Shown here: positions 46,443-56,313 of the stretch, piece after piece | Position numbering within the stretch: the first letter of the stretch is position 1 | Layout: every line of letters begins with the position of its first letter | NCBI GenBank assembly: GCA_019638595.1 | Contig: JAHBTJ010000011.1 | Location: 124,001 to 188,000 of the forward strand | Origin: Chitinophagaceae bacterium | Lineage (GTDB): Bacteria; Bacteroidota; Bacteroidia; Chitinophagales; Chitinophagaceae | Length of the DNA stretch: 64,000 nt | Direction: 5' to 3' | Made by a program: the position numbers and the translations under genes | The notes under the pieces: model-generated | What the model saw: the letters and a program-made list of their open reading frames with translations, nothing else | Told to the model about the DNA's origin: nothing | Databases searched by the model: none

Positions 46443-48140
46443 ATGAAAAAGATTATAATAACAATGCTTTTGGGAGGAGTTTTACTATCCTGCTCAAAAT
46501 TTGAAATAAAGCCCAAAGGGCAGGCTAATATAGATCAGCTTACCACCAAGGCGGGGGTTAACGGGCTGCTGGTTGGCGCGTACGCCTGCGTGGATGGCAC
46601 AATGGTAAATGATGCCGTGTCTGCCTGGGCTGGTTCCGTATCCAACTGGGTTTGGGGCAGCGTGGCAAGTGATGATGCGCGTAAAGGTTCGTCAATGGGC
46701 GACCAGTCGCCTATTAACCCTATTGAATATTTTTATGTGGATGCTTCCAATTCTTATGTAAATAACCGCTGGAGGTCTTACTATGAAGCCGTGTCAAGGG
46801 CGAATGAAGTATTAAGGGCTTTGCAGAGTGTAACAGATATGACAGATACTGAAAAGGTACAGGTAGAAGCCCAGGCAAAATTCCTGAGAGCTCATTTTTA
46901 TTTCTACCTTACAATTGTGTATGGAAAAGTACCGTATATAGATGAAAATACGGAAGCGCCGGGAGCTGTTCCCAACGATCATGCGGTTTGGGCGGAAATG
47001 GAGAATGATCTGAAATTTGCTGCGGCAAACCTTCCGTCAAGCTGGTCCGATAAGGGTCGCGCTACTTCATGGGCGGCAAAAACCTACCTTGCCAAGGTGT
47101 ATATGTTCCAGCAAAAATTTACGGATGCCCTTCCGCTGTTGCAGGATGTGTATGACAACGGCCCTTTTACGTTAATGGACAGCTATGAAAAAAACTATCG
47201 CATTGCATATAACAACAATGCGGAATCAATATGGGAAGTTCAGTATGCAGTAAATGACGGCGCATCCGGGTCGCCGAATGCCAATTGGGGAGATGGTCTT
47301 GTATTTCCACATGGTACCGCCGGGTTGGGCATACAGGGCGCTTTTTTCCAGGCCACGCATAACTTTGTGAGTGCATTCAGGGTAGATAACAACGGGATCC
47401 CCTTGCTGGATGATACTTATTCTGTAGATGATATACTTCCTTATTCGCATACCGGGGCCGGAGTACTGTATACGCAGCCTGTTGATCCCCGTTTGGATCA
47501 TACCGTTGGTCGCCCCGGTGTTCCTTTCCTTGATTTTGGAGTGGTGCATGGTGGCGATAGCTGGGTGGTTGATGCGGTGAATATGGGGCCCTATAACTAT
47601 AAAAAGAATATGTTCCTGGCATCTGAAAGAAGCTCCACTACTACTACAGGATGGATGACAGGCTTAAATCCCAATAATTTCAGGGTGTTTAAGCTGGGGA
47701 ATGTAATATTATGGCTTGCCGAATGCGAAGCGGAGGCAGGATCGCTTCATAATGCTACCACGCTTGTAAATCTTATCCGCAACAGGGCCAGGCAGTCAGA
47801 TATAGTAACGTTTGACGATGGTACACCGGCGGCCAATTATAAAGTAGAGCCGTATGCTTCTGATTTTCCTTCGAAAGAATATGCACGCAAAGCCGTACGC
47901 ATGGAAATGCGTTTGGAATTTGGTATGGAAGGCATGCGCTTCTTCGACCTGGTGCGTTGGGGTATTGCTGCAGAAACCATTAACAGGTACCTGGAAGTAG
48001 AAGGCACTATCATGCCGCCATTGACCGGGATGCGCTTTATAGCAGGGCAGCATGAAATATGGCCTATTCCTCAAACCCAGATTGATCTGTCGGATAAAGT
48101 GAATGGTGAATCTGTTCTGAAGCAAAACCCCGGCTACTAG
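46443..48140 (+). CDS. SusD/RagB glycan-binding lipoprotein (locus 2)
   Basis: The 565-residue surface lipoprotein (signal MKKIIITMLLGGVLLSC) contains the SusD hallmarks: QAKFLRAHFYFYLTIVYGKV, TSWAAKTYLAKVYMFQQKF, LWLAECEAEAGSLHNATTLV and EGMRFFDLVRWGIA near the C-terminus. It is 52 bases after its SusC and is followed by a perfect 10-bp hairpin. It is the ligand-binding lid of the importer. Confidence 0.94.
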   Translation: MKKIIITMLLGGVLLSCSKFEIKPKGQANIDQLTTKAGVNGLLVGAYACVDGTMVNDAVSAWAGSVSNWVWGSVASDDARKGSSMGDQSPINPIEYFYVDASNSYVNNRWRSYYEAVSRANEVLRALQSVTDMTDTEKVQVEAQAKFLRAHFYFYLTIVYGKVPYIDENTEAPGAVPNDHAVWAEMENDLKFAAANLPSSWSDKGRATSWAAKTYLAKVYMFQQKFTDALPLLQDVYDNGPFTLMDSYEKNYRIAYNNNAESIWEVQYAVNDGASGSPNANWGDGLVFPHGTAGLGIQGAFFQATHNFVSAFRVDNNGIPLLDDTYSVDDILPYSHTGAGVLYTQPVDPRLDHTVGRPGVPFLDFGVVHGGDSWVVDAVNMGPYNYKKNMFLASERSSTTTTGWMTGLNPNNFRVFKLGNVILWLAECEAEAGSLHNATTLVNLIRNRARQSDIVTFDDGTPAANYKVEPYASDFPSKEYARKAVRMEMRLEFGMEGMRFFDLVRWGIAAETINRYLEVEGTIMPPLTGMRFIAGQHEIWPIPQTQIDLSDKVNGESVLKQNPGY

Positions 48141-48156
48141 TTGTCCAAATTAAAAC

Positions 48157-48186
48157 ACCCGGATATGCCTCCAGGTATATCCGGGT
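48157..48186 (+). terminator. Hairpin downstream of SusD (locus 2)
   Basis: ACCCGGATAT pairs perfectly with ATATCCGGGT around a 10-base loop, 16 bases after the SusD stop. No T-run follows, so it may protect the 3' end of susCD mRNA or cause partial termination before the enzyme genes. Confidence 0.55.
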
Positions 48187-48261
48187 ATTACAGATTGTTT
48201 CATCCTTCGGACAAAGCAAGCCGTCAAAATATTGTCCGATATTCAATTATCAATTACGATT

Positions 48262-50076
48262 ATGTCTACCACCAGAAAAGATTTTATCAGGCTGGCAGGG
48301 ATGGGCTTTGCCGGGATTGTTTTGCCCAAAAAAGATTTATCAGTATCAGTAACTGCCGGGCAGGGTATAGAAGGAGCAGGAAAAAAGCTTAGCACTTACA
48401 GGATCATCTTAAATGGCAATGCTTCTGAATCGGAAAAATGGGCCGCTGCCGAATTGCAGCACTGGTTGTTTGAAATAAGCAGGGAATACATCCCGGTGTA
48501 TAACCAGGATGCATCCTATCAGGGATCTAAAATTGTACTTGGATATAATGAAGATATAAAGAATAGAACGGGATTGCCGGAACCTGCCTTTGATGATGAA
48601 TCGTATCATTATTTTACGGCAGATGGAAATGTTTACATTTACGGTGGAAGGCAACGTGGTACCATGTACGGAGTATTTTCTTTTCTTGAAAATGAATTTG
48701 GCTGCCGGTGGTACACTCCGCAGGTAAGCCTCATTCCTGAAAAGCCTGTGCTGCTGTTTAATCAATGCGATCATAAGGAAAAGCCTGGTGTGCAGGTAAG
48801 GAATAATTTTTATTTCGAAGCGTTTGACGCTACCTGGGCAGCGAGGAACAAAATGAATGGAAGGATGTTTTTGTGGAATCCCAAATACAAGCCCAATGAT
48901 GGCATCTTTTATAAGGAGCAGCCGGGCGGGGAGGAAACATACTGGTCGGTACATACCTTTTTTCCATTGATGCCCCCGGAAGAGTTTTACGACAGGCATC
49001 CCGAATATTACAGTCTTATTAACGGGAAGCGCATATATGAAAGGGCGCAGCTATGCCTGAGCAACAAAGATGTTTTGAAGATCATTACGCAGCGGATAAA
49101 AGAGAATATCCGGAAGTATCCGAAATTTTTGATTTACGATGTGTCGCAGAATGACTGGCGTAATCCCTGCCAGTGCGATAAATGCCAGGCAATAGTAAAA
49201 AGGGAAGGAGGACAGGAATCGGGCATCATGATCTGGTTTGTGAACCAGGTAGCCGAAGCCATTGAAAAAGAGTTCCCCGATAAGTATATAGGTACATTGG
49301 CCTATCAATACACCCGCACTCCGCCAAAGAATATCCGCCCGCGGCATAACGTGGTGGTGCGTTTGTGCCCCATAGAGGCATGCGTGGCACATCCGCTGAA
49401 TAAATGTCCCGAAAATAAATCCTTTATGGATGACCTGGAAACATGGGCGTCTATTTCCCCGCATTTATATATATGGGATTACGTGGTAAACTTTGCCCGA
49501 TACATCATGCCTTATCCGAATTTTTATGTGCTGCAGTCAAATATTAAAACCTTCAGGGATAATAAAGCCATCGGCATAATGGAGCAGGCCAATCATCAAA
49601 GCCGTGGCGGAGAATTTGAAGAGCTGAAGTGTTATGTATTAGCTAAGCTTCTGTGGAATCCTGAATGCGATATGGAAGAAGCGGTGAACGATTTCATATA
49701 CAGTTATTACGGACGTGCCGGAAGGTATATCCGCGAATACTTCGACCTGGTGCACAGCCTGGTAAAGCCTGACACACATATGCACATACGTTTTGATGCA
49801 ACCGATAAAATGTTTACCGATGATTTTGTTAACAGGTCGCTTGCCGTTTTTGAGAATGCCCGGAGAGTGGCTGATAATAAGGAGGTCCTTGCCAGGGTGG
49901 AACTGACCTGGGCATCCATCCTTTATCTTAAATGCAGGCGGCAGCCTGTATTATCGCGCAACGATGGTACATACCGGAAGCTGATAAGCATTGTAGAAAA
50001 AGAAGGCGTTACTCATTTTGCCGAATACAGGGAAACAAAAGAGTCTTTTATGCAATTTATAGAAAGCGCCAACTGA
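48262..50076 (+). CDS. DUF4838 protein A (alpha-glucuronidase-like architecture)
   Basis: The ATG at 48262 is preferred over the upstream TTG. The N-terminus (MSTTRKDFIRLAGMGFAGIV) looks like a twin-arginine-type export signal with Arg-Lys. Next is a GH67/GH20-like N-terminal domain (GGRQRGTMYGVFSFLENEFG), then the DUF4838 core with SQND, the Cys cluster CQCDKC, LCPIEAC, YIWDYVVNFARYIMPYPNF and QSRGGEF. The 604-residue protein is probably a periplasmic or surface glycosidase; no activity for this domain is known to me. The next gene is a tandem paralogue. Confidence 0.75.
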   Translation: MSTTRKDFIRLAGMGFAGIVLPKKDLSVSVTAGQGIEGAGKKLSTYRIILNGNASESEKWAAAELQHWLFEISREYIPVYNQDASYQGSKIVLGYNEDIKNRTGLPEPAFDDESYHYFTADGNVYIYGGRQRGTMYGVFSFLENEFGCRWYTPQVSLIPEKPVLLFNQCDHKEKPGVQVRNNFYFEAFDATWAARNKMNGRMFLWNPKYKPNDGIFYKEQPGGEETYWSVHTFFPLMPPEEFYDRHPEYYSLINGKRIYERAQLCLSNKDVLKIITQRIKENIRKYPKFLIYDVSQNDWRNPCQCDKCQAIVKREGGQESGIMIWFVNQVAEAIEKEFPDKYIGTLAYQYTRTPPKNIRPRHNVVVRLCPIEACVAHPLNKCPENKSFMDDLETWASISPHLYIWDYVVNFARYIMPYPNFYVLQSNIKTFRDNKAIGIMEQANHQSRGGEFEELKCYVLAKLLWNPECDMEEAVNDFIYSYYGRAGRYIREYFDLVHSLVKPDTHMHIRFDATDKMFTDDFVNRSLAVFENARRVADNKEVLARVELTWASILYLKCRRQPVLSRNDGTYRKLISIVEKEGVTHFAEYRETKESFMQFIESAN

Positions 50077-50111
50077 TCAGTAAATTGCTTTACATACAAA
50101 ACAAATTTATC

Positions 50112-51875
50112 ATGAAAAGAATGATACTGTTCTGGATGCTTGGTATTGCGGTTTGTGCGAATGGTTATGCCGTTAACAATCCTTCCTCCGGAGCTACCTA
50201 CAGGATCGTATTGAACGCGGATGCTTCCGAATCGGAGCAATGGGCTGCGGGAGAGCTGCAGCAGTGGCTGTATAAAGTAAGCGGCGAATACCTTGCTATT
50301 GAAAAATACGATACCGTATATAAAGGAAACAGGATTGTGCTGGGATATAATGAAGAAGTGAAAGCAAAGACCGGGTTGCCGGAGCCGGCGTATCATGATG
50401 AATCCTTTCACTATTTCAGCGATAACGGGAATGTATTTATTTACGGGGGAAAGCAAAGGGGTACCATGTATGGCGTGTTCTCCTTCCTGGAGAATGAGTT
50501 TGGTTGTCGCTGGTATACTCCTCGCGTAACTGTAATTCCCCAAAAAGCGAACCTGGCTTTTGGTGAATACAATTACAAAAGCGCGCCTGGTATACAGGTA
50601 AGAAATGATTTTTATTTTGAAGCCTTTGACCCGGTATGGGCGGCACGTAATAAAATGAATGGCCGCCTGGAGTTTTCAGACCAGCCGGCAAAGCAGCCGG
50701 GGGGTGTGGAATCTTACTGGGCAGTGCATACTTTTTATCCGCTTATGCCGCCTTCGGAGTTTTTTGAAAAACACCCGGAATATTACAGTCTTATTAATGG
50801 CAAACGCATTTTTGAACTTGAAAAAAACGGGCACCATCAACTGGCGCAATTGTGTTTGAGCAACAAAAATGTGCTGCGCATCATAACAGAGCGCATTAAA
50901 AAGCGAATGAGGGAAAGTCCTCAATACATGATCTACGATGTTTCCCAGAACGATTACTATAATGCCTGCGAATGCGATAAATGCCAGGCGATTGTTAAAA
51001 AGGAGGGCGGAGCCGAATCCGGGCTGATGATCTGGTTCGTAAACCAGGTGGCAGCATCGGTTGAAAAAGAATTCCCGGATAAATATATAGGAACGCTGGC
51101 ATACCAGTATACCCGGATGCCACCCCAAAATATTAAGCCGGGAAAAAACGTGGTAGTACGCCTGTGCCCTATAGAAGCATGTGTAGCGCATGATCTCAAG
51201 TCTTGTGAAAGAAATAAATCCTTCCTGGATGATATGCAAAAGTGGGCAGCTATTTCACCGCAATTGTACATATGGGATTACGTGGTAAATTTTGCCCACT
51301 ATGTAATGCCCTACCCGAATTTCGCGGTGTTACAACCGAATATCAAAACCTTTAAGGAAAATAAGAGTATCGGCATTATGGAGCAGGCCGCGTACCAAAG
51401 CCGTGGCGGGGAGTTTTCGGAGCTGAAAGCATATCTTATATCAAAGCTTCTGTGGAACCCGGATATCAATACAGCGGAAGTAACAGACGATTTTATATAT
51501 GGCTATTATGGCCGCTCGGGCAGGTATATAAAGCAGTATTTCGACCTGGCGCAAAGTTTAATCACTCCTGAGCAGCATATAAAGATCGGTTTGCAACCCA
51601 ATGACAAAATGTTTACCGATGATTTCATCAACCAGTCTCTGGCATTGTTCGATGCGGCGGAAAAAGTAGCCGATAACGAGGATATCCGTTCCCGGGTAGC
51701 GCTATCCGCCCTGCCGGTTTTTTACCTGGAATGTATGCGTAATCCTGTAGCGGCGCGTAATAATGGCACGTACAACCGTGTGCTTGATATTATTGCCAAA
51801 GAAGGAATAACACACCTGGCAGAGTATAACCAAAGCATGGAGAGGTTTAAAAAAATTGTTGAAGAAGCACGGTAA
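50112..51875 (+). CDS. DUF4838 protein B (tandem paralogue of A)
   Basis: The ATG at 50112 starts a normal signal peptide (MILFWMLGIAVCANGYA); the longer frame back to 49932 overlaps gene A and is rejected. The 587-residue protein matches A throughout: GGKQRGTMYGVFSFLENEFG, VSQNDYYNACECDKCQAIVK, LCPIEACVAHDL, YIWDYVVNFAHYVMPYPNF and QSRGGEFSELKAYL. It differs mainly in the export signal and in a shorter stretch near residue 180. Probable glycosidase acting on the locus 2 glycan. Confidence 0.75.
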   Translation: MKRMILFWMLGIAVCANGYAVNNPSSGATYRIVLNADASESEQWAAGELQQWLYKVSGEYLAIEKYDTVYKGNRIVLGYNEEVKAKTGLPEPAYHDESFHYFSDNGNVFIYGGKQRGTMYGVFSFLENEFGCRWYTPRVTVIPQKANLAFGEYNYKSAPGIQVRNDFYFEAFDPVWAARNKMNGRLEFSDQPAKQPGGVESYWAVHTFYPLMPPSEFFEKHPEYYSLINGKRIFELEKNGHHQLAQLCLSNKNVLRIITERIKKRMRESPQYMIYDVSQNDYYNACECDKCQAIVKKEGGAESGLMIWFVNQVAASVEKEFPDKYIGTLAYQYTRMPPQNIKPGKNVVVRLCPIEACVAHDLKSCERNKSFLDDMQKWAAISPQLYIWDYVVNFAHYVMPYPNFAVLQPNIKTFKENKSIGIMEQAAYQSRGGEFSELKAYLISKLLWNPDINTAEVTDDFIYGYYGRSGRYIKQYFDLAQSLITPEQHIKIGLQPNDKMFTDDFINQSLALFDAAEKVADNEDIRSRVALSALPVFYLECMRNPVAARNNGTYNRVLDIIAKEGITHLAEYNQSMERFKKIVEEAR

Positions 51876-51917
51876 ATAATAGTAGCTTTCTGAATTGTAA
51901 CAAATATTATTTGTCTG

Positions 51918-52057
51918 GGGTGCATTCCAAATTGTAGCAGGCGGGTGGCGACACCCGGCTGTAGAACGCCCTACCGGTCGGTACCCGCCTGAATGGTGCA
52001 GTCGGGCAGGTCTCACCGACTCAAAGCTGTATATGGAACGATAATTTGGAATGTCCC
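51918..52057. repeat. 140-bp element with terminal inverted repeats
   Basis: Ends GGGTGCATTCCAAATT and AATTTGGAATGTCCC form an inverted repeat with a small mismatch. The interior is GC-rich, with a long palindrome (GGCGGGT...ACCCGCC, about 51940-51990) and a second stem (GTCGG...CCGAC). Size and ends match the element at 6527-6663 although the interiors differ. It lies inside the locus 2 gene series, so it would be transcribed. Confidence 0.65.
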
Positions 52058-52076
52058 AATCTATCTATCTAAACCA

Positions 52077-53327
52077 ATGAGTACATTATACAGGTATTTT
52101 GTAGCTGTGGCATTTGCTGTAATATGCAGTTTCAATGTGTTATCGCAGGAAAAGCTGAAGGCGGATGGTGAAATACCCATTCTGGCATGGATTGGCGTTC
52201 CTGAAAATGAAACAACTATTGAGCGGTTCATGGAGCTGAAAGCATCGGGGATCAATATTAATTTCTCCGGGTATTCCAGTATAGAAGCGGTTGAAAAAGC
52301 ATTGGATATTGCACAGCAGGCAGGAATTAAATTGCTTCCGTCGTGCCCCGAATTAAAATCAGATCCCGAAAAAACAGTAAAACGGTTGATGAAGCACCCG
52401 GCGCTTTCCGGCTATCATTTAAGGGACGAGCCGAATGCTGCTGATTTTCCTGAGCTTGGAACCTGGGTAAAAAGAATACAGTCTGTTGATAAGCAGCATT
52501 ACTGCTATATTAACCTGTTTCCCAATTACGCATCGCCGGAGCAATTGTTCAGCAAGGGTTTTCAGGTACCACCGGGAAAGGATGTGTATGCTGCTCATCT
52601 TGACGCATTTTTAAAAGAAGTGCCGGTTCCGTTCATCTCCTTCGACCACTACCCGGTTGTAGAAAAAGACGGCATAAAAACACTTCGCCCGCAATGGTAT
52701 AAAAATCTTGAAATAGTAGCTGCCGCTTCTCAAAAGCACCGGCTTCCTTTTTGGGCCTTTGCGCTTTCCGTAGCGCATACGCCTTACCCTGTTCCTACAG
52801 CCGCCGAAATAAGATTGCAGATGTACAGTAATCTTGCTTATGGCGCGCAAACCCTGCAATATTTTACCTACTGGACGCCGGGTAAAAATCCCAACTGGAA
52901 TTTTCATGACGCTCCTATAGGACTTGATGGAAAGAGAACCGGCGTATATGATCGTATTAAGCTGATTAACCAGGAAATACAAAACCTTTCGGGTGTTTTT
53001 TTGGGAGCGAGGGTAGTGTCTCTATCCCACACCGGCAGGCAGATCCCCGAAGGTACGCGGAGAACGGATAAGCTTCCCGCTCCTGTCAAAACACTGGAAA
53101 CAAGTGATGGCGGAGCGATTGTGTCTGTGCTTGAAAAAGCGGATCGTCAGTTTTTGGTGATCGTTAACCGCGATTTTCAAAATGCCATGAAGCTTACCAT
53201 TACCACTGACGAACCGGTGCAACGGGTACTGAAGGACGGAACGTTGGTAAAGGCAGGCGCTTATACAAACACAATAGAGGTTGATCCCGGAGATGTGATA
53301 ATATATACCTGGGAAAAGAACAGGTGA
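52077..53327 (+). CDS. Secreted TIM-barrel glycoside-hydrolase-like protein
   Basis: The ATG at 52077 opens a signal peptide (YFVAVAFAVICSFNVLSQ); the longer frame would read through the repeat element. The 416-residue protein looks like a GH5/GH42-type barrel: LAWIGVPENETTIERFMELK, ASGININFSGYSS, LSGYHLRDEPNAADFPELG, VPFISFDHYPVV and YGAQTLQYFTYWTPG. A small C-terminal beta domain (IVNRDFQNAMKLTIT) follows. The DEP motif on strand 4 could carry the acid/base. Family assignment is tentative. Confidence 0.6.
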   Translation: MSTLYRYFVAVAFAVICSFNVLSQEKLKADGEIPILAWIGVPENETTIERFMELKASGININFSGYSSIEAVEKALDIAQQAGIKLLPSCPELKSDPEKTVKRLMKHPALSGYHLRDEPNAADFPELGTWVKRIQSVDKQHYCYINLFPNYASPEQLFSKGFQVPPGKDVYAAHLDAFLKEVPVPFISFDHYPVVEKDGIKTLRPQWYKNLEIVAAASQKHRLPFWAFALSVAHTPYPVPTAAEIRLQMYSNLAYGAQTLQYFTYWTPGKNPNWNFHDAPIGLDGKRTGVYDRIKLINQEIQNLSGVFLGARVVSLSHTGRQIPEGTRRTDKLPAPVKTLETSDGGAIVSVLEKADRQFLVIVNRDFQNAMKLTITTDEPVQRVLKDGTLVKAGAYTNTIEVDPGDVIIYTWEKNR

Positions 53328-53359
53328 AAGCAATTCTTATAATAAATAATCCAACGATC

Positions 53360-56023
53360 ATGCGAAAGTATTTTTCATTTTCAATCCTGCTTTTTTGTTT
53401 CATCACCTCCTGCTCTACCAAATCCTCCCTCAATGATTTTTTGTATAAAGAAGGAGCAGGAGCGGTGGGGGTAGTCAGCCATTATTTTCGCTTTAACGGT
53501 TTTACGGAATACTGGCAGGATGTAAATGAGCAACGCATCCGTTATGGAAATCTTTTCAGGATGAACATCCCCGACCAGCAGGCGGCTGTTTTACAGGCAA
53601 AAGTAAACCTGGCCGAAGCGCTGGACATGCCGGGCTTCCGGATGCAGGAAGGGTTTTTAAACGAATTGCTGGCACAGCCCTATACAATGCTTGAGAATGC
53701 CCCGGCGCAGGAAATAGAAGCAGCATTGCAAACAGGAAAAAACGTATTGTTGCTTACTACCGGTGATAACGAAGTTGCCAAAAAGCTGGAATCAAAATAT
53801 AAGGACCCGGCTATCGCCGGCGATCTGAACAGTCACCAGGCTAATGCACAGGGCTTTTCGGTCACCAATGCTTTTATGCTTTCCAATAAGCGGAATACAT
53901 TGTTTGTGGTAAGCGCGTCTGACCCAAAATATCTTGGCCGTTTTAAAACGATCTGGACAGGACTGGAAAAAATACTGGGAGAATACGATTTGAAACGCGG
54001 CTGGTTTGGCGCACAAACGCTTATTAAGAGTGTAACCTGCACGCCCGGCACTCCAATAGAAGTGATAGGCAGGGGAATGAATGAAGGCAATTCGTGGTTC
54101 GTATTTGATGGCTACATGGAATTTTTGGCTAAGAATGAAATAGAAGGCTGGGTGAAAGAGGTAAACCTGCCTGTTGTAGCCGATGTGGGCTTTTCGCCCA
54201 TGTACGGTTTGGAAGATTATGATGGATTGCAGGTACAAAGTATGTTCACCCCGGAGTCGTGGATAGCTTACGCTAAATCGAAAAAGGGATATGTTTTTCA
54301 CCCGGTATTTGATACCGCGGCCGAAAGGCTAAAGCTGGATTACGACGGGTATTTTGCTGCAGAAGGAAATATGGAGCAGATCAATGAAGACGGGAAGCCT
54401 TTTGTAGCGGCTACGGGTGCGTTAAGGAATGGCGCTACCACCAGCATGGTTGTATTTACAAAAAAGAACGAACCGTTTACCAACGCGAAACTCTGGGAAG
54501 CGATCATGGATCAAAGGGAAGTGGCTATACTGGCAGAAGGCAAAATGATGGGGCCGGCCCTGTACAGGAACGCTTTGCAATTATTATTGCTCGACCGGGT
54601 TTTCCTGGAAGAATATTTTGGCGACCGTATCAACCTGGAAACGGTAACCGAAAGCAATAAGGTACACCTTACCGTTAGTAACCTGTACCCGTATGCCGTG
54701 GAAGGCAATATCCATATAAAGCTGCCTCCGCAGTTATCATTGCCCGGCGATAGCGTGATCGCATTGAACCTGCCTGCGAACAGTTCAAAAGATATCGTAC
54801 TGGATATACAACCTTCGCCCGGAGCAATGGGCAAACCCAATGCCGTTGCCATACAATATAATTGGGGCGACCGGTCCAAGTCAACGGTTGCCGCGGTGGA
54901 GCTGCCACCCGCTATATCTGTGCATGAATTATTGTATGGTCATTCATCAGGAATTAAATATCCTTTGTCTGTATATAATTATACAAAGCAGGCTTCCTTT
55001 CCTGTAAAGATCAGGGTTACAGATAAAGCCGACAGCAATAAGATAGTTTTTGAAAAAGAAGAAATTTTTAATGTTGACCAGGGAACGTTCGCTACCAAAG
55101 AGCTGGATATAAAAATACCAGCCGGAAGCTATACAGTATATGCAGATGCGCCGGGTGTGCGGCAAACTACACAACTGGGTGTGGAAGGGGCTGCAGGAAC
55201 TGCATCGCTGAAAGAAGTGGATTTGAACAATGATGGTATCAGTGAGTATAATATGGAAAACGATGCGGTGAAAGTGACTTTGCTTACAACAGGCGCCAGG
55301 GTAATTGAATATATTGTTAAATCAAAGAACGATAATATATTATTTAAGCTGTGGCCCGAAAAACCCATTGATGACAGGAGACCTTTCAGAACGAGAGAGT
55401 TTTATCCTTACGGTGGTTTTGAAGATTTCCTGGGACAGCCAAGCATTGAAACGCATAAAGTATATGATGCCGAAGTGGTAAAAAAAGAAGGGGAATACGT
55501 GCAGGTGAAAATGAAGGCGGAGTATTATGGCAATATCATTGAAAAAATATTTACGTTATACGGTAATTCGCCTTTGCTGGAGATACGCTTTGCATTAACG
55601 ATGCGTAATCCCGAAATGAATATGCTGGGACCACAGCCCATTCTTGAAATAGGCAAAATGCATGGGCCGGAAGATAAATTTATGATCCCGGAAATGGATG
55701 GAGTACATGAATACAGGATGAGAATGGACAGGTATTTCGGACGGGCGTTTTTTGTAAAGGAAGGCTGGAACGCCGGGCAGGATACCAAAGAAGACATCGG
55801 TTTTGTTGGTGCGTTCCCTGTTAAGCAACCCATCTTTTTGCACATGTGGATGAACCATCCGTCTAATCCCGGTTCACATTATTATTATGCCGAGTTTCAG
55901 CCATGGACGCCCCTGTTCCAAAACACCACTACTTATTTTTCGTATTACATGTGGGTCAACGGAGGCTCATGGGAAAAAAGCCTGCAGGCGCTGCGCGACA
56001 GGAACCTGATAACAGAGAAGTAA
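53360..56023 (+). CDS. Large lipoprotein of unknown function (mutarotase-like C-terminus)
   Basis: The ATG at 53360 gives a lipoprotein signal (FSFSILLFCFITSC); an upstream GTG overlaps the preceding stop. The 888-residue protein begins with a mixed alpha/beta region (QTGKNVLLLTTGDNEVAKKL), continues with repeated beta domains (LPANSSKDIVLDIQPSPGAM; IKIPAGSYTVYADAPGVRQT), and ends in a likely galactose-mutarotase-like super-sandwich (LKEVDLNNDGISEYNMEND, YPYGGFEDFLGQ, LRDRNLITEK). I do not recognise the whole protein. It may be a lyase or a sugar-binding scaffold serving locus 2. Confidence 0.6.
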   Translation: MRKYFSFSILLFCFITSCSTKSSLNDFLYKEGAGAVGVVSHYFRFNGFTEYWQDVNEQRIRYGNLFRMNIPDQQAAVLQAKVNLAEALDMPGFRMQEGFLNELLAQPYTMLENAPAQEIEAALQTGKNVLLLTTGDNEVAKKLESKYKDPAIAGDLNSHQANAQGFSVTNAFMLSNKRNTLFVVSASDPKYLGRFKTIWTGLEKILGEYDLKRGWFGAQTLIKSVTCTPGTPIEVIGRGMNEGNSWFVFDGYMEFLAKNEIEGWVKEVNLPVVADVGFSPMYGLEDYDGLQVQSMFTPESWIAYAKSKKGYVFHPVFDTAAERLKLDYDGYFAAEGNMEQINEDGKPFVAATGALRNGATTSMVVFTKKNEPFTNAKLWEAIMDQREVAILAEGKMMGPALYRNALQLLLLDRVFLEEYFGDRINLETVTESNKVHLTVSNLYPYAVEGNIHIKLPPQLSLPGDSVIALNLPANSSKDIVLDIQPSPGAMGKPNAVAIQYNWGDRSKSTVAAVELPPAISVHELLYGHSSGIKYPLSVYNYTKQASFPVKIRVTDKADSNKIVFEKEEIFNVDQGTFATKELDIKIPAGSYTVYADAPGVRQTTQLGVEGAAGTASLKEVDLNNDGISEYNMENDAVKVTLLTTGARVIEYIVKSKNDNILFKLWPEKPIDDRRPFRTREFYPYGGFEDFLGQPSIETHKVYDAEVVKKEGEYVQVKMKAEYYGNIIEKIFTLYGNSPLLEIRFALTMRNPEMNMLGPQPILEIGKMHGPEDKFMIPEMDGVHEYRMRMDRYFGRAFFVKEGWNAGQDTKEDIGFVGAFPVKQPIFLHMWMNHPSNPGSHYYYAEFQPWTPLFQNTTTYFSYYMWVNGGSWEKSLQALRDRNLITEK

Positions 56024-56067
56024 AATTAATAAAGCAAAAGAACACGTATGAGCATTGAATAAGGATT

Positions 56068-56193
56068 TTATTTACTCAGCTTGTTACCAGTATCCGCATA
56101 AGCCACCTTTTTTTCCGTGAGATATGCACTGTAGTTGATGATTGCGAATGCCTGGTTTTGTTCAAAAGCATAAGCGGCTCCTCGAAGGAAAAA
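56068..56193 (-). pseudogene. Possible decayed gene fragment, opposite strand
   Basis: In the 290-base gap before the next gene, the minus strand encodes 41 codons ending in a protein-like tail (AYAFEQNQAFAIINYSAYLT, then EKKVAYADTGNKLSK) with a stop just upstream and no start codon. The next frame upstream also reads plausibly. This looks like the C-terminal remnant of a lost gene; family not recognised. It could be chance. Confidence 0.25.
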
Positions 56194-56302
56194 TCAGTGG
56201 TGGTGCGGATACGAAGCCTGCCGGCTTGAGGCAAAAAGACAGTAATTAAAATGATGAAGGTATTGAGGAACTTTAGCTCATCTTAACCGAAACAAAAAAG
56301 TA

Positions 56303-56310
56303 TACATTTG
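56303..56310 (+). promoter_or_regulatory. -7 box immediately upstream of the gene at 56314
   Basis: TACATTTG matches TAnnTTTG and ends three bases before the ATG. It would give this gene its own promoter and a nearly leaderless mRNA. Confidence 0.4.
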
Positions 56311-56313
56311 ACT

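Noticed and set aside
49932-50111. A 60-codon N-terminal extension of DUF4838 protein B
   Set aside because: It overlaps the end of gene A, contains Cys/Arg-rich non-conserved sequence, and a normal signal peptide starts at 50112.
51993-52076. A 28-codon extension of the TIM-barrel protein
   Set aside because: It reads through the 140-bp inverted-repeat element; the ATG at 52077 begins a proper signal peptide.
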